From Candidatus Fukatsuia symbiotica (GTDB lineage Bacteria; Pseudomonadota; Gammaproteobacteria; Enterobacterales; Enterobacteriaceae), in assembly GCF_003122425.1 (NCBI RefSeq), contig NZ_CP021659.1, positions 1,302,001 through 1,366,000 of the forward strand: a stretch of DNA of 64,000 nt, read 5' to 3'. The notes beneath the pieces were generated by a model, which made no database searches, had not been told where the DNA came from, and saw nothing but the letters and a program-made list of their open reading frames with translations. Position numbers and translations under genes: made by a program. Of the stretch, positions 25,983 to 35,348 are shown one piece after another (the stretch's first letter is position 1; each line of letters opens with the position of its first letter).

Positions 25983-26083
25983 ATACGAAACCGTCCGGTT
26001 TCGTATACCCATGATCAACAATGTACGAAAGTAAGGGTAATTAATTTCGTACCTATGATATAATTCGTACATATATTTCGTAC
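25983..26083 (+). promoter_or_regulatory. Cluster of TTTCGTAC/GTACGAAA sites upstream of a resolvase start
   Basis: A perfect palindrome with 11-bp arms (ATACGAAACCG TC CGGTTTCGTAT, 25983-26006) is followed by GTACGAAA (26023), TTTCGTAC (26045), ATTCGTAC (26063) and TTTCGTAC (26076). A TATAAT at 26059-26064 lies inside the cluster. This looks like a resolution/operator region through which the resolvase would control its own gene. Confidence 0.6.
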
Positions 26084-26095
26084 GGAAGCATCATC

Positions 26096-26206
26096 ATGTC
26101 ACGGGTTTTTGCCTACTGCCGGGTCTCCACGCTTGAACAAACGACCGACAATCAAAAAAGAGAAATCGAGACCGCCGGGTTTGCCATCAAGCCTCAGCGG
26201 TTTATT
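26096..26206 (+). pseudogene. Serine resolvase N-terminus, cut by IS5
   Basis: 37 codons: [20 protein letters not shown], then [16 protein letters not shown]. The catalytic Ser lies in CRVST and the Gln/Arg of QTTDNQ are conserved in resolvases and invertases. IS5 copy 2 begins directly after. The rest is not found beyond the IS; a C-terminal fragment of this protein type lies at 21353-21790 on the other strand. Confidence 0.75.
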
Positions 26207-27220
26207 AGACCTCTTCGGAAACTCTGATTTATCTAATTTCCATGTTATAAATTGCTGCAATCAGATTAAATCGTAATCCAAAACGTTTTCGCCTGTTTCG
26301 ATAACGATCTGATACGATTTTAAATCGTTTAATCATACCAATGACATTTTCGTTTAATACACGCTGGCTTGATAACTCACGATTGTTGCGTTTATCTTCT
26401 TTTGTTAAGGGATTTTTCTTTGTCTTTTTCTTAGGCAACGCCGAGTTTGAATGGATCTTGCCAAGCCCTTGGTAACCTGTATCTGTCACTGTTTTGATTT
26501 CAGGATGTATTCGCACGCCAGACTCTTTGAACAACCTAAAATCATGACGCCTCCCATGAGTAAAGCTTGTACAGATGACTGCTTTGCTTTTTTTATCGAC
26601 GATCACTTGGGTTTTTAAGGTGGGTCGTTTCTTTTTTCCTGAGTAAAACTGCTTTTGTTTTTTTGGGGACGTTCAATCGGCGTTTCTGTGGCATCAATAA
26701 GAACGAGCTCATACTCCCTATCACTTTTTAATAAAGCTTTGCGTCCAGGGAGTGCAAAATCAGGATGCTTTATTAGCGTATTTTCTATCCATTTAATCGT
26801 TTCATAGCAGGTGCTCTCACTCACCCCATCGCTTCGGCTAACATGAAAATAAGTGCGATATTCCCGTAGATACTCAAGGGCCATTAATAAGCGATCTTCT
26901 AAACCCAGCTTGGGTTTCCGACCTCCTTTCCCTTGCTTACATTTATCTGCTTCATTCAATATCTTTATCATCTTTTCAAATGTACTGCGTTTAACTCCGG
27001 TTAAGCGCCGAAATTTTTCCTCTTCCAATACCTTTATTTGTTCATATTTCATGGGGGCTCCTTGTTCAGGAGATTTTTACCAACATTCCTACATGAATGC
27101 TATAGCAGGCGCCGTATCAGTTGATTATGAAAATCAGAAATAACATATTGATATTAATTAATATTTATTAACAAAAGTGATCACGTTACATGGCGCCTGC
27201 TATAGTTTCCGAAGAGGTCT
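26207..27220 (-). mobile_element. IS5-family element, copy 2 (1014 bp, complete)
   Basis: Bounded by AGACCTCTTCGGAAAC (26207-26222) and GTTTCCGAAGAGGTCT (27205-27220), with TA on either side. It cuts the resolvase gene on the left. On the right it abuts an older, diverged copy of its own 5' end. Confidence 0.92.
26229..27052 (-). CDS. IS5-family transposase, -1 frameshift product (copy 2)
   Basis: Same organisation as copy 1: frame 1 at 26615-27052, frame 2 at 26229-26606, joined at an in-phase A AAA AAC. Catalytic motifs LIDATETPIERP, TDTGYQGLG and NENVIGMIKRF are intact. ATG 27052 has AAGGAGCCCCC upstream. It differs from copy 1 by a few residues (KMIKIL, ENVIG). Confidence 0.88.
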
Positions 27221-27381
27221 AATATCTTTATCATCTTTTCAAATGTACTGTGTTTAATTCCGGTTAAGCGCCGAAATTTTTCCTCTTCCAGTACCTTGAG
27301 TCCCTCATATTTCATAGGAGCTCCTTGTTCAGGAGATTTTTAACAAAATTCCTACATGAATGCTAGTTTCCGAAGAAGTCT
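27221..27381 (-). repeat. Diverged 5' fragment of the IS5-family element
   Basis: Reverse strand: terminal repeat AGACTTCTTCGGAAAC (one mismatch), shortened leader, then ATGAAATATGAGGGACTCAA and further codons related to the transposase start (LTGIKHSTFEKMIKI). It stops where copy 2 begins. The copy 2 insertion went into this older element, and the remainder was lost. Confidence 0.8.
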
Positions 27382-27475
27382 AATGAAAGGCGAGATCAAA
27401 CGCCGCCAGAAAGAGAAAACTAAACCAGATGAATCAAAAGGTTGATTCCCGATAGCTAAACGCTCTTCAGCCAAA

Positions 27476-27637
27476 ATGACACATGATGAATTAATTGCAA
27501 AAATGCTCACTGATCCGGCAGTCTGTGCAGAACACGAGCGCCTTGAATGTGGAGGGTTCGTTTTACTTGATGAGATCCTTGCTGCTCGGCATAACACGGA
27601 ATTGACGCAAGCACAGCTGGAAATCAACTTTGTGTAG
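27476..27637 (+). pseudogene. HigA-like antitoxin fragment
   Basis: 53 codons from ATG 27476: MTHDELIAKMLTDPAVCAEH, then ERLECGGFVLLDEILAARHN and ELTQAQLEINFV before TAG. The first 40 residues fit XRE-type antitoxins (HigA group), whose helix-turn-helix follows the 'GLTQAQ' segment. Here it ends where that domain should continue. A short upstream frame (27383, MKGEIKRRQKEKTKPDES) might be the toxin's C-terminal scrap. Confidence 0.5.
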
Positions 27638-27668
27638 TTCATCGTGCTTTCAACAGCATATCTCCTCA

Positions 27669-27866
27669 TCACGCCACCTCCTCACGTGATTCTATAATGC
27701 GTTGATTAATCCATTCATCCACTTCACTTTCGATAAAAGCGATAGCGCGCGTGCCAATCTTTACCGGCACAGGAAAACGATGTTGACTGATAAGACGGTA
27801 AATCCATGCCTTACTGTAACCAGTACGGCGCTGGACTTCGGGTAAACGGATAAATAATTGCGGCAT
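27669..27866 (-). CDS. AlpA-family regulator
   Basis: 65 residues: LFIRLPEVQRRTGYSKAWIY is the winged helix-turn-helix of the AlpA/Cox family, and IGTRAIAFIESEVDEWINQR completes it. These proteins activate or repress the integrase gene of P4-like islands and can aid excision. Start ATG 27866 follows AGGAGG in AACATAAACAGGAGGCTAC. It lies about 1 kb from a P4-type integrase on the same strand, consistent with a joint role. Confidence 0.85.
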   Translation of the reverse strand: MPQLFIRLPEVQRRTGYSKAWIYRLISQHRFPVPVKIGTRAIAFIESEVDEWINQRIIESREEVA

Positions 27867-28093
27867 GTAGCCTCCTGTTTATGTTGAGATCACAGGAGAC
27901 ATAGTTAATGATCGAAGAAAAGGAAAATAGATGGAAAGGGTTGCTATGGGGGATAACCGTTTTCCCTTAAAAGGTGGCTAGGTTTTCCGGGTTGTAATAA
28001 CGCATTGATGCGTAGATTATCATCATTTTTGCAAAGCTTGCCAAAAAAGGCAGGAGCTCTTAATTTATATCTAATACATGGAGTTATATTCAG

Positions 28094-28801
28094 TTACTGC
28101 CTTTTTTTAGGCCGCCCTTTATTTCTCAGTGTAAAGGGTCTCAGTATTAAATCAACGGCTTGAGCAATGTTATTAGATGCTCCCTTTCTTTCCAGATACG
28201 TTACTATTTCTGATTTTGATGGCGCAGTATTGGGATCATTTTCATCATAGGTTAACCAAAATTGGTTGATAGCATCGTCGACAAACTCCAAACCTTCTGA
28301 CCGGTGTGTGGTTTCAAGCAAAGCACGTGAGGGAGGAGCATTAAAATGATTGCGGTTGATAGTCTTTGTTTTTACAGATTGATGAGGAATGATGGGCTTC
28401 GGTTTGCTAACAAAATGTACCTTTTCCTGCGCTGTCCAACAGAAGAGAGAATCCCTTGTAATGATGGTTTTTATTTTACTGACTTCTTTGCTTCTGTCCG
28501 TCGGCTTCATTTCTTCGTATACCACAACACACTCGCCTCCCCATACTCCGTTTTCCCAAATCGTTTCTTCGCTGACACATTTAACGACAGATAAAACCCC
28601 TCGCCTTATCGCGCTCACCATACCGGATGCGAACCCCCAGGCATCTTTCCAGCGGGGATGAGGTAATTTCCGTGCTTCCTCAATGCCACCCAAAAAATCG
28701 AGCGGATCGATCCCGGCTAATAATAAAGCGGCTTGCTCTATCGAAAACTCCTGTACCGTTTTCCAGTGTGTCAAATCGGGAATATCATCTAAAGTAGGCA
28801 T
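28094..28801 (-). CDS. Island hypothetical protein, 235 aa
   Basis: Begins MPTLDDIPDLTHWKTVQEFS, then IEQAALLLAGIDPLDFLGG, a segment often seen in P4-type island proteins of unknown function. The C-terminus is basic (NKGRPKKRQ), with a helical region QAVDLILRPFT. It lies between the AlpA-like gene and the integrase, all on one strand. The frame is intact. Function not recognised; a DNA-binding or replication accessory role would fit its position. Confidence 0.7.
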   Translation of the reverse strand: MPTLDDIPDLTHWKTVQEFSIEQAALLLAGIDPLDFLGGIEEARKLPHPRWKDAWGFASGMVSAIRRGVLSVVKCVSEETIWENGVWGGECVVVYEEMKPTDRSKEVSKIKTIITRDSLFCWTAQEKVHFVSKPKPIIPHQSVKTKTINRNHFNAPPSRALLETTHRSEGLEFVDDAINQFWLTYDENDPNTAPSKSEIVTYLERKGASNNIAQAVDLILRPFTLRNKGRPKKRQ

Positions 28802-28917
28802 ACCTTGCCCCCATCCTTGTGTCGTCCTTGAAAATTATGTTTGTTTTTCGGGGGTAAGCCTAAACATAACCTGTTTTTTAATGCCTATTTTATCTAGCAT
28901 TGTCTACTGACCCAGCC

Positions 28918-30246
28918 CTAAGCTGATTGGCTAAATCGACTTTGCATCACATTTTTAGTCCGTGCAAATTCATAGGGGGTGATAGCGCAGTCTCTATTCG
29001 CATCCAAATAATCTGCCCACCATTGCACCATTAAACGTCTTTCTTCTAGGTGTTCAGATGTGTGGATGTACGCCGCACGAACCCCATTGCGCTCTGTATG
29101 GCTCATTTGGCGCTCTATAGCATCTTCAGCCCACAGACCTGATTCCCCCATAGCACCCCGAGCCATCGTCCTGAATCCATGCCCACACACTTCCGTTTGT
29201 GTGTTATAGCCCATCACTCGCAGTGCATTATTCACCGTGTTCTCACTCATTACCCTACTTGGATCATGGTCGCCCGGGAAAAGTCGTTGATTATCTCCGC
29301 TCAGTTCTTTGAGTTGCTGTAAAACATCCATAGCTTGCCTACTCAACGGGACAAGGTGAGCCGTTTTCATTTTCATACCACGGTAAGAATACCGTACCCC
29401 TTTGATTGGCTCCCGCTCACCGGGGATTTCCCAGACAGAGCGATCAAAGTCAATCTCATACCAGCATGCAAAACGTAGCTCACTAGAACGAACAAAAGTG
29501 AATAAAGTCAATTCCACTGCCAAACGTGTCATTTTTCTGCCACGATAACCGCTTATGCGGGCTAATAATTCAGGAAATCGACCAGGTGGCAATGCGGGGT
29601 AATGCTTAACTTTAGTTGTCGATAACGCTCCCGCCATATCTGTAGCGGGATTGCTGTCGATAATGTCGTTTTGTACAGCATAACGCATAATAGCCGTCAC
29701 TCGCTGCTGAAGTCGTTGTGCTACATCGTGTTTTCCTGACTCATCCACCACCCGAATAGGTGCTAATAGATGGCTAGTCTTTAACTGACGGATATCCGTT
29801 TTACCGAGATGAGGAAGAATATATTGTTCAAGACTACGCAGTACTAGTGCCCTGTTATATTCACCCCATCGTTTATTACTGGCGTGCCATCTTCGTGCTA
29901 TTTTTTCAAAAGTGAATTCACCTGTTACTTCTGCTTGTGTTTCCCTCTTTACTGCTTTGGGATCGACACCGTTGGCAATGAGTTTTTTCGCTTCATCACG
30001 TTTAGCCCGCGCATCAGCAAGTGAAACCAGCGGATAGACACCAAAGGCTAATCTATCTTCTTTTTTATCGGTAGGACGGCGGTATTTCATGCGCCAATAT
30101 TTTGAGCCGCGAGGAGTGACCTCTAGATACAATCCTCCACCGTCAGTGATTTTATAGGGTTTATCCTGGGGTTTTGCTGTCTCTATCTGTCGGGCATTGA
30201 GTTTCATTGGGGGCACATTATTTATCGAATCGGCTGATGCCCCCAA
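28918..30246 (-). CDS. P4-type tyrosine integrase
   Basis: Site-specific recombinase that inserts the island at the tRNA. The N-terminal DUF4102 arm-binding domain reads MKLNARQIETAKPQDKPYKI; this ATG at 30207 is the likely start, 13 codons inside the open frame. The core-binding region follows FEKIARRWHASNKRWGEYNR. Catalytic residues appear as Arg in VRSSELRFACW, His-x-x-Arg in HGFRTMARGAM, a second His in RQMSHTERNGVRAAY, and Tyr in RAAYIHTSEHLEER. It is 125-165 bp from tRNA-Leu and reads away from it, the usual arrangement for P4 integrases at leuX. Confidence 0.9.
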   Translation of the reverse strand: MGASADSINNVPPMKLNARQIETAKPQDKPYKITDGGGLYLEVTPRGSKYWRMKYRRPTDKKEDRLAFGVYPLVSLADARAKRDEAKKLIANGVDPKAVKRETQAEVTGEFTFEKIARRWHASNKRWGEYNRALVLRSLEQYILPHLGKTDIRQLKTSHLLAPIRVVDESGKHDVAQRLQQRVTAIMRYAVQNDIIDSNPATDMAGALSTTKVKHYPALPPGRFPELLARISGYRGRKMTRLAVELTLFTFVRSSELRFACWYEIDFDRSVWEIPGEREPIKGVRYSYRGMKMKTAHLVPLSRQAMDVLQQLKELSGDNQRLFPGDHDPSRVMSENTVNNALRVMGYNTQTEVCGHGFRTMARGAMGESGLWAEDAIERQMSHTERNGVRAAYIHTSEHLEERRLMVQWWADYLDANRDCAITPYEFARTKNVMQSRFSQSA

Positions 30247-30370
30247 TTATGCCCCCACTTGAGGGTAGAATGCAATAGACGACGGTTGACCTTGGTAGAC
30301 TGGTTTTGCTCGATATATTAAGGAGTTACGGGGAAAAATAGACTTGAGTAGACCGCTGTAAACTTGTTAA

Positions 30371-30393
30371 TGGTGCCGAAGGCCGGAATCGAA
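30371..30393 (-). other. Presumed attachment site in the leuX 3' end
   Basis: The last bases of tRNA-Leu on this strand (GGTTCGATTCCGGCCTTCGG then CACCA) are the usual recombination target of P4-type integrases. I did not find a second copy in the window, so the other island boundary is outside or destroyed. Confidence 0.5.
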
Positions 30394-30456
30394 CCGGCAT
30401 GCCCAGAGGGCGGTTGATTTTGAGTCAACTGCGTCTACCGATTTCGCCACTTCGGC
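30371..30456 (-). tRNA. leuX: tRNA-Leu(CAA)
   Basis: Reverse strand begins GCCGAAGTGGCGAAATCGG. The anticodon stem TTGA.. flanks the loop CTCAAAA (anticodon CAA); the variable arm is long and the sequence ends CACCA. It matches leuX in sequence and in its neighbours (integrase on one side, lptG/lptF/pepA on the other, as in E. coli). Confidence 0.95.
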
Positions 30457-30557
30457 ATCAAAGTCGTGTTCGGAAAACGAGGGCGATTATACCCGCCATT
30501 GCTGTGTATGCAACTGTTATTCCGTTTACTTTTATCTAACTGTCGAAAAAAAAATCA

Positions 30558-31628
30558 TCAATGACGTCTTAACAAAAAATACAAGCTAATCAATAGGAAA
30601 AGGATACTTGGGGACAACGCACTTATGACCGGTGAGATCTTATATACCAGGCTGAGTGACCCAACAATTTGATTTAGTACATAAAAAATAAAACCAACAA
30701 AGATCCCTGTCACCACTCTGACTCCCATAGGTACAGTCCGTAAAGGGCCAAAAATAAACGAAAGTGCCAGCAACATCATGACTGCAACCGAAATGGGAGA
30801 AAATATTTTGCTCCACATGTTTAATTGATAGCGGTTTGATTCTTGTTGGCTTTGTTTCAAATATTTGATGTAGTTATATAATCCACTGATAGAAAGGGAA
30901 TCTAAATCCATCGTCACAATACCTAATTTATCTGGTGTGAGATTTGTTTTCCATTGTCCGGTTAAAGTTTGCGATCCGCCAATTTGTTTCACGTCCCTTA
31001 AATCAGATTCATTAACCTGGAAAAGCTGCCAAAGGTTGTCTTGAAATGTTGCCCTAGCAGCATAACGCACAGACAACAAACGATTCTGCTGGTCGAAGTG
31101 GTAAATATTCACTCCACTTAATGTGTTATCATTCGATACCCGATTGATATAGACGAAATCTGTGCCATCCTTTGCCCACAAGCTTGATTGGGTAGTAAGT
31201 AAAGCGCCCCCGAACATTCTTTGTGTGCGATAGCTACGAGCAATTTGATCACCTTGTGGAGCAATCCATTCACCTATTGCCATCGTCAACAGTACTAATG
31301 GAAGGGCAGTCTTCATCACCGCTGCTGCTATTTGTATACGGGTAAAGCCTGAAGCCTGCATGACCACTAACTCACTGCGTGACGCCAAAGTACCTAGCCC
31401 TAATAAAGCACCAAGCAGTGCTGCCATAGGAAAAAATATTTCAATATCTTTCGGTACACTGAGTAAAGTGTAGATGCCCGCACTCATCACTGAGTACTCA
31501 CCTTGGCCCACTTTACGTAACTGCTCGACAAATTTGATGATGCCAGACAAAGAAATGAGCATAAATAGCGTCATCAGAATGGTATACAAAATAGTTCGAC
31601 CGACATAACGATCTAATACACCAAACAT
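30558..31628 (-). CDS. lptG: LPS export permease LptG
   Basis: 356 residues (E. coli about 360). With LptF it forms the inner-membrane part of the LptB2FG ABC transporter that extracts lipopolysaccharide and passes it to LptC. It starts MFGVLDRYVGRTILYTILMT (TM1), has a periplasmic beta-jellyroll domain in the middle (for example GVNIYHFDQQNRLLSVRYAA) and ends with three membrane helices, including VAVMMLLALSFIFGPLRTVP. Its ATG overlaps the lptF stop (TGATG), so the two are translated together. No damage seen. Confidence 0.95.
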   Translation of the reverse strand: MFGVLDRYVGRTILYTILMTLFMLISLSGIIKFVEQLRKVGQGEYSVMSAGIYTLLSVPKDIEIFFPMAALLGALLGLGTLASRSELVVMQASGFTRIQIAAAVMKTALPLVLLTMAIGEWIAPQGDQIARSYRTQRMFGGALLTTQSSLWAKDGTDFVYINRVSNDNTLSGVNIYHFDQQNRLLSVRYAARATFQDNLWQLFQVNESDLRDVKQIGGSQTLTGQWKTNLTPDKLGIVTMDLDSLSISGLYNYIKYLKQSQQESNRYQLNMWSKIFSPISVAVMMLLALSFIFGPLRTVPMGVRVVTGIFVGFIFYVLNQIVGSLSLVYKISPVISALSPSILFLLISLYFLLRRH

Positions 31629-32734
31629 CAGGCAGCACCTCTTAAACTACTACGGAAATGAGCACGTAATTTACGCATTGCCAAGCTATCCCACATGTTG
31701 AGTATTATTGCTAATGCTAGATAGGCGCCATTAATCATCCATAACCAAAGTAATGGATCTAATCTGCCCTTGCCTGCATTAGAGCGCAGTGAACTCTGAA
31801 ATAGAAAGAAAATTAAATATAACAATATAGCCGGCAACATGCTTAATACCCTGCCTTGACGCGGATTAACCACACTCAGTGGCACCACCAGCAGTGCCAT
31901 AATCACCACGGCAATAATTAATGTTAGACGCCAGTGAAACTCGGCACGTGCATCTGGATGATCAGAATGCCATAAACTGCTTATCGACATTTGCTCAGAT
32001 GCGCTGCTACTTGGTGTGATCGATTGGCGACCAATGGTCGCTTGATAGTCTTCGAAATCCGTGATTCGGAAATCGCGTAGTAGAGCAGTTCCCTCATAGC
32101 GAGTTCCTTTATCTAGAGTCACCACTTGAGAACCATCTGTGTGCTCCGACATGTGACCACTCTCAGCTACCACAATCGACGGCCGCTGATTGCCGTTTGG
32201 TCGTAATTGTGCCAAAAATACCTGATTGAATTTCTTACCGTTCACATTGCCGACAAAGAGCACCGCATTACCATCTTTTGATGATTGGAACTGTCCTTCA
32301 AGTAAAGCAGCTAAGGTTGGGTTGGCTTGTGCATTGCTGAGCACTTTTTCTTGATATTTCATAGACCAAGGGCCTAACCAAAGCGTATTGACTGCCGCTA
32401 GCACAGCAGTTATCAGTGCCAGGCTTAATGCTGCTAGAATGAGAGATTTTTTACCCAAACCACAGGCATGTATTGCAGTGATTTCACTCTCTGTGTACAT
32501 TTTACCATATGTCATTAGCAGGCTAAGAAATAAGCTTAATGGTAGGATTAATTGTGCCATTTCTGGCAGCCCTAATCCTAAAAGGGAAAAAACTAGATTT
32601 GTTGGGATGTCACCGTTAACTGCCGCCCCCAATACCACCACCAATTTCTGGCTAAAGAAAATTAGTAGCAGGATAAATAGAATTGCAATTTGGCTTTTAA
32701 CTGTTTCTTTTACCAAATATCTGATGATGATCAC
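31628..32734 (-). CDS. lptF: LPS export permease LptF
   Basis: 368 residues (E. coli 366), starting MIIIRYLVKETVKSQIAILF. Six membrane helices enclose a periplasmic domain; LVVPLSVVNPRQGRVLSMLP is the conserved helix preceding the final pair. Partner of LptG in the LptB2FG lipopolysaccharide exporter. It is transcribed away from pepA across a 369-bp divergent gap, the same arrangement as E. coli. The frame is intact, so LPS export is probably retained. Confidence 0.95.
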   Translation of the reverse strand: MIIIRYLVKETVKSQIAILFILLLIFFSQKLVVVLGAAVNGDIPTNLVFSLLGLGLPEMAQLILPLSLFLSLLMTYGKMYTESEITAIHACGLGKKSLILAALSLALITAVLAAVNTLWLGPWSMKYQEKVLSNAQANPTLAALLEGQFQSSKDGNAVLFVGNVNGKKFNQVFLAQLRPNGNQRPSIVVAESGHMSEHTDGSQVVTLDKGTRYEGTALLRDFRITDFEDYQATIGRQSITPSSSASEQMSISSLWHSDHPDARAEFHWRLTLIIAVVIMALLVVPLSVVNPRQGRVLSMLPAILLYLIFFLFQSSLRSNAGKGRLDPLLWLWMINGAYLALAIILNMWDSLAMRKLRAHFRSSLRGAA

Positions 32735-33103
32735 GCTGATTACACCTGTGAGAACTTGTCTTTTTGCAGGAAAGCCGATAATTTCTTCGTTAATCTGCTA
32801 TTTGTCTTAATAATATGGCAGTTTTGACCGCCAACAAACGTAGCATTACAGCAGAGAGCATTATAGTACGTGGTATTACAGCATCTAGCACTTCGCTGTG
32901 CTACAAAAAACAGACTGCTAGTCGTTAAAGTAATTTGTCGTCACTTAAGGTAACTTGTAGCCAGGGTAAGGTAAAGAGTCGCCCCAAAAAAATAATTTAT
33001 GCCATCGAGACTGATACAAGTTGTTAACACGATGGGAAGGAGCATCATGGAACGCTGTATTTTGGGCGTTAATTCCCCACCCTTGAAAGATTTAGGAGAG
33101 TAC
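32735..33103. promoter_or_regulatory. Divergent lptFG / pepA promoter region
   Basis: No gene. ATTACAGCA occurs twice (about 32845 and 32876) within a run of short repeats (GTAGCATTACAGCA, GTATTACAGCATCTAGCA). Promoters for both operons must lie here; I could not assign -10/-35 boxes with confidence. Confidence 0.45.
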
Positions 33104-34627
33104 ATGGACTTCAGTGTAAAGAAATGTAACCTGGAAGAGAAATACGATGCCTGTGTTGTTGTTGGCGTTTTCGAAGCTCATCATTTATCTTCAAGTGCTG
33201 AAAAACTCGATAAAGTGAGTGATAGCTACATCAGTGGTTTTTTGAGTCGTGGAGAACTTGAAGGCAAGGTAGGGCAAACGTTATTGCTGCATAATTTATT
33301 GCAACAAGATATTTCTAGAGCTTCTTTTGGGCGTATTTTGTTAATCGGCTGTGGTAAAAAATCTGAGTTTGATGAACGTCAATATAAGAAGGTGATGCAA
33401 AAAACGATTCGCACCCTTAACGAGATTGGTGCGACGGAAGCGCTCTGTTGCTTGACTGAGTTGCCAGTCGAAGGGCGCAATACTTATTGGAAAGTACGTC
33501 AAGCAGTAGAAGCAATTCAGGAAACACTTTATACCTTCGACCAACTTAAAAGTAAAAAAATAGGGCCACGTCGCCCACTGAAAAAAATAATATTTAACCT
33601 CACCGAGAGCTCCGAATTAGATAGTAGTGATCGTGCCCTTACTCATGCTCTAGCAGTCGCTTCAGGTATCAAAAAGGCAAAAGATTTAGCTAATATGCCG
33701 CCAAACATCTGTAATGCAGCGTATCTGGCTAAACATGTTCGTGAACTGGAGAAGGTTTATAGTGCCATCACCACCGAGGTGGTTGACGAAAAGGAAATGA
33801 AAGAGCTGGGTATGAACGCTTATCTGGCGGTTGGGCAAGGTTCACAAAATGATTCACTCATGTCGATCATCAAATATAATGGCAATCCGGACCAAAATGT
33901 AAAACCCATCGTTCTGGTAGGTAAAGGGTTGACTTTCGATTCAGGTGGCATCTCTCTTAAGCCCGGCGAAAGCATGGACGAGATGAAATATGACATGTGT
34001 GGGGCTGCAACTGTGTATGGTGTTATGTGTGCACTGGCGCAATTGCAATTGCCACTCAATGTTGTTGGTGTTCTGGCAGGCTGCGAAAATATGCCTGATG
34101 GGAACGCCTATCGTCCAGGTGATATATTAACCACTATGTCGGGTCAGACAGTAGAAGTACTCAATACTGATGCCGAAGGCCGTATGGTACTTTGCGATGT
34201 TCTGACGTATGTAGAACGTTTCGATCCAGAATTAGTGATCGATATTGCTACTTTAACCGGAGCCTGTGTGATCGCTTTAGGTCATCACATCACGGGGTTG
34301 ATGTCTAATAATACGCCATTAGCAGACGAATTAATCGGCGTCTCTGAACAGGCAGGCGATCGTGCATGGCGTTTACCACTGGGTGACGAGTATTGTGAGC
34401 AACTTGACTCCAACTTCGCTGATATGGCGAATATTGGCGGCCGCCCAGCGGGTGCCATCACCGCCGGTTGTTTTTTGTCACGTTTTGCTACTAAATATCA
34501 CTGGGCGCATTTAGATATTGCGGGTACAGCTTGGTGTTCGGGTAAAAATAAAGGTGCCACTGGTCGTCCTGTAGCATTGTTAGCACAGTTCCTGCTAAAT
34601 CGGGCAGAGTCAAACGGAGAGGGTTAA
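33104..34627 (+). CDS. pepA: Leucyl aminopeptidase PepA
   Basis: 507 residues from ATG 33104 ([20 protein letters not shown]), preceded by AGGAGAG; the frame is open further upstream but the family begins here. M17 peptidase with two metal ions: signature [16 protein letters not shown], plus [18 protein letters not shown] and [13 protein letters not shown]. It removes N-terminal residues; in E. coli the hexamer also binds DNA (XerCD site-specific recombination, carAB regulation). The usual downstream genes holC and valS are absent, so synteny breaks here. Confidence 0.96.
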   Translation: MDFSVKKCNLEEKYDACVVVGVFEAHHLSSSAEKLDKVSDSYISGFLSRGELEGKVGQTLLLHNLLQQDISRASFGRILLIGCGKKSEFDERQYKKVMQKTIRTLNEIGATEALCCLTELPVEGRNTYWKVRQAVEAIQETLYTFDQLKSKKIGPRRPLKKIIFNLTESSELDSSDRALTHALAVASGIKKAKDLANMPPNICNAAYLAKHVRELEKVYSAITTEVVDEKEMKELGMNAYLAVGQGSQNDSLMSIIKYNGNPDQNVKPIVLVGKGLTFDSGGISLKPGESMDEMKYDMCGAATVYGVMCALAQLQLPLNVVGVLAGCENMPDGNAYRPGDILTTMSGQTVEVLNTDAEGRMVLCDVLTYVERFDPELVIDIATLTGACVIALGHHITGLMSNNTPLADELIGVSEQAGDRAWRLPLGDEYCEQLDSNFADMANIGGRPAGAITAGCFLSRFATKYHWAHLDIAGTAWCSGKNKGATGRPVALLAQFLLNRAESNGEG

Positions 34628-34736
34628 CTTGTAGTTAAGAGATGATTCTATGTTATTGATACATTAATGTGAGGTGATTCTCTAGCAAGATTTTAATACC
34701 TTATGTCTGTTGCGCGCTATAATGCGCGCACGTCTC

Positions 34737-34773
34737 TTAGAGCCTGTTCCAAATCTTCTTGAGCGACGCTCAG
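34737..34773. repeat. Solo MITE end, copy C
   Basis: TTAGAGCCTGTTCCAAATCT followed by TCTTGAGCGACGCTCAG equals the right terminus of copy A (9865-9903) read in reverse. The rest of the element is missing. Confidence 0.75.
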
Positions 34774-34875
34774 TTAACGTTCATTTGTATTATCCGTGGA
34801 CCACAGCAACCGAGCATTTTTTACCAATCCTTATTTGATATACCCAGTGTTGATTTGTTCCGAGTAGACTCCTTG

Positions 34876-35002
34876 TATACCCTTCGCCTTTCAAGTTACG
34901 GCGGCGTTGGCGGCTCGCACTCATCCCTGTCATGTACTACCTGTACACTCCTGGGATTTGATTGATTGCCGCCTTGCCGTAACTCGAAATTCATTGGGTA
35001 TA
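34876..35002. repeat. 127-bp TATACCC-ended repeat, copy 1
   Basis: Begins TATACCCTTCGCCTTTCAAG and ends TAACTCGAAATTCATTGGGTATA as two arms, with an inner GTACACTCCTGGGATT / CATGTACTACCTGTAC dyad. An inverted partner of exactly the same length is at 39458-39584. TATACCC termini are shared with the IS630a element, so it may be moved by such a transposase. Similar repeats are known across Enterobacterales. Confidence 0.85.
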
Positions 35003-35348
35003 TACCCTTCAGTTCGAAATTAGACGAGGGGATAAATGCAATAATTGTCTTGAAAGAAGGGAGAGAGTTCTATCTCCAACCGGTGAAAAATTTTAATAAA
35101 CTTGTTGCCTAACAAAAAAAGAACGTGTTTTAAGCATTTTTAGGAGTGCGTTTTACATTGCTTTGTGCGAAAAAATCGCTTAGAAGCCCTTCTATGACAC
35201 CCATTGTTGCTTAATAAGTACCGAGCCACTATTAGGCAACAGGTCTAATAACAGGCTGATGATCAATATAAGTTATATAATTACATACATAATTAGCGAT
35301 AATGACGAACTATAATATGCTTATGTAAGTATATTGGGGAAAACTAGA

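Larger units (their letters stand above)
34628..35348. other. Gene-free junction with two repeat families
   Basis: Between pepA and ldtD there is no credible gene. The region holds a solo MITE end (34737-34773), a 127-bp TATACCC repeat (34876-35002), and a stretch (35003-35348) with no assigned content. mukB, normally upstream of ldtD, is missing. Confidence 0.6.

Noticed and set aside
27352-27672. 106-codon leftward frame
   Set aside because: The opposite strand carries a recognisable HigA-like start and the leftward frame runs through an IS5 terminal repeat; no family resemblance.
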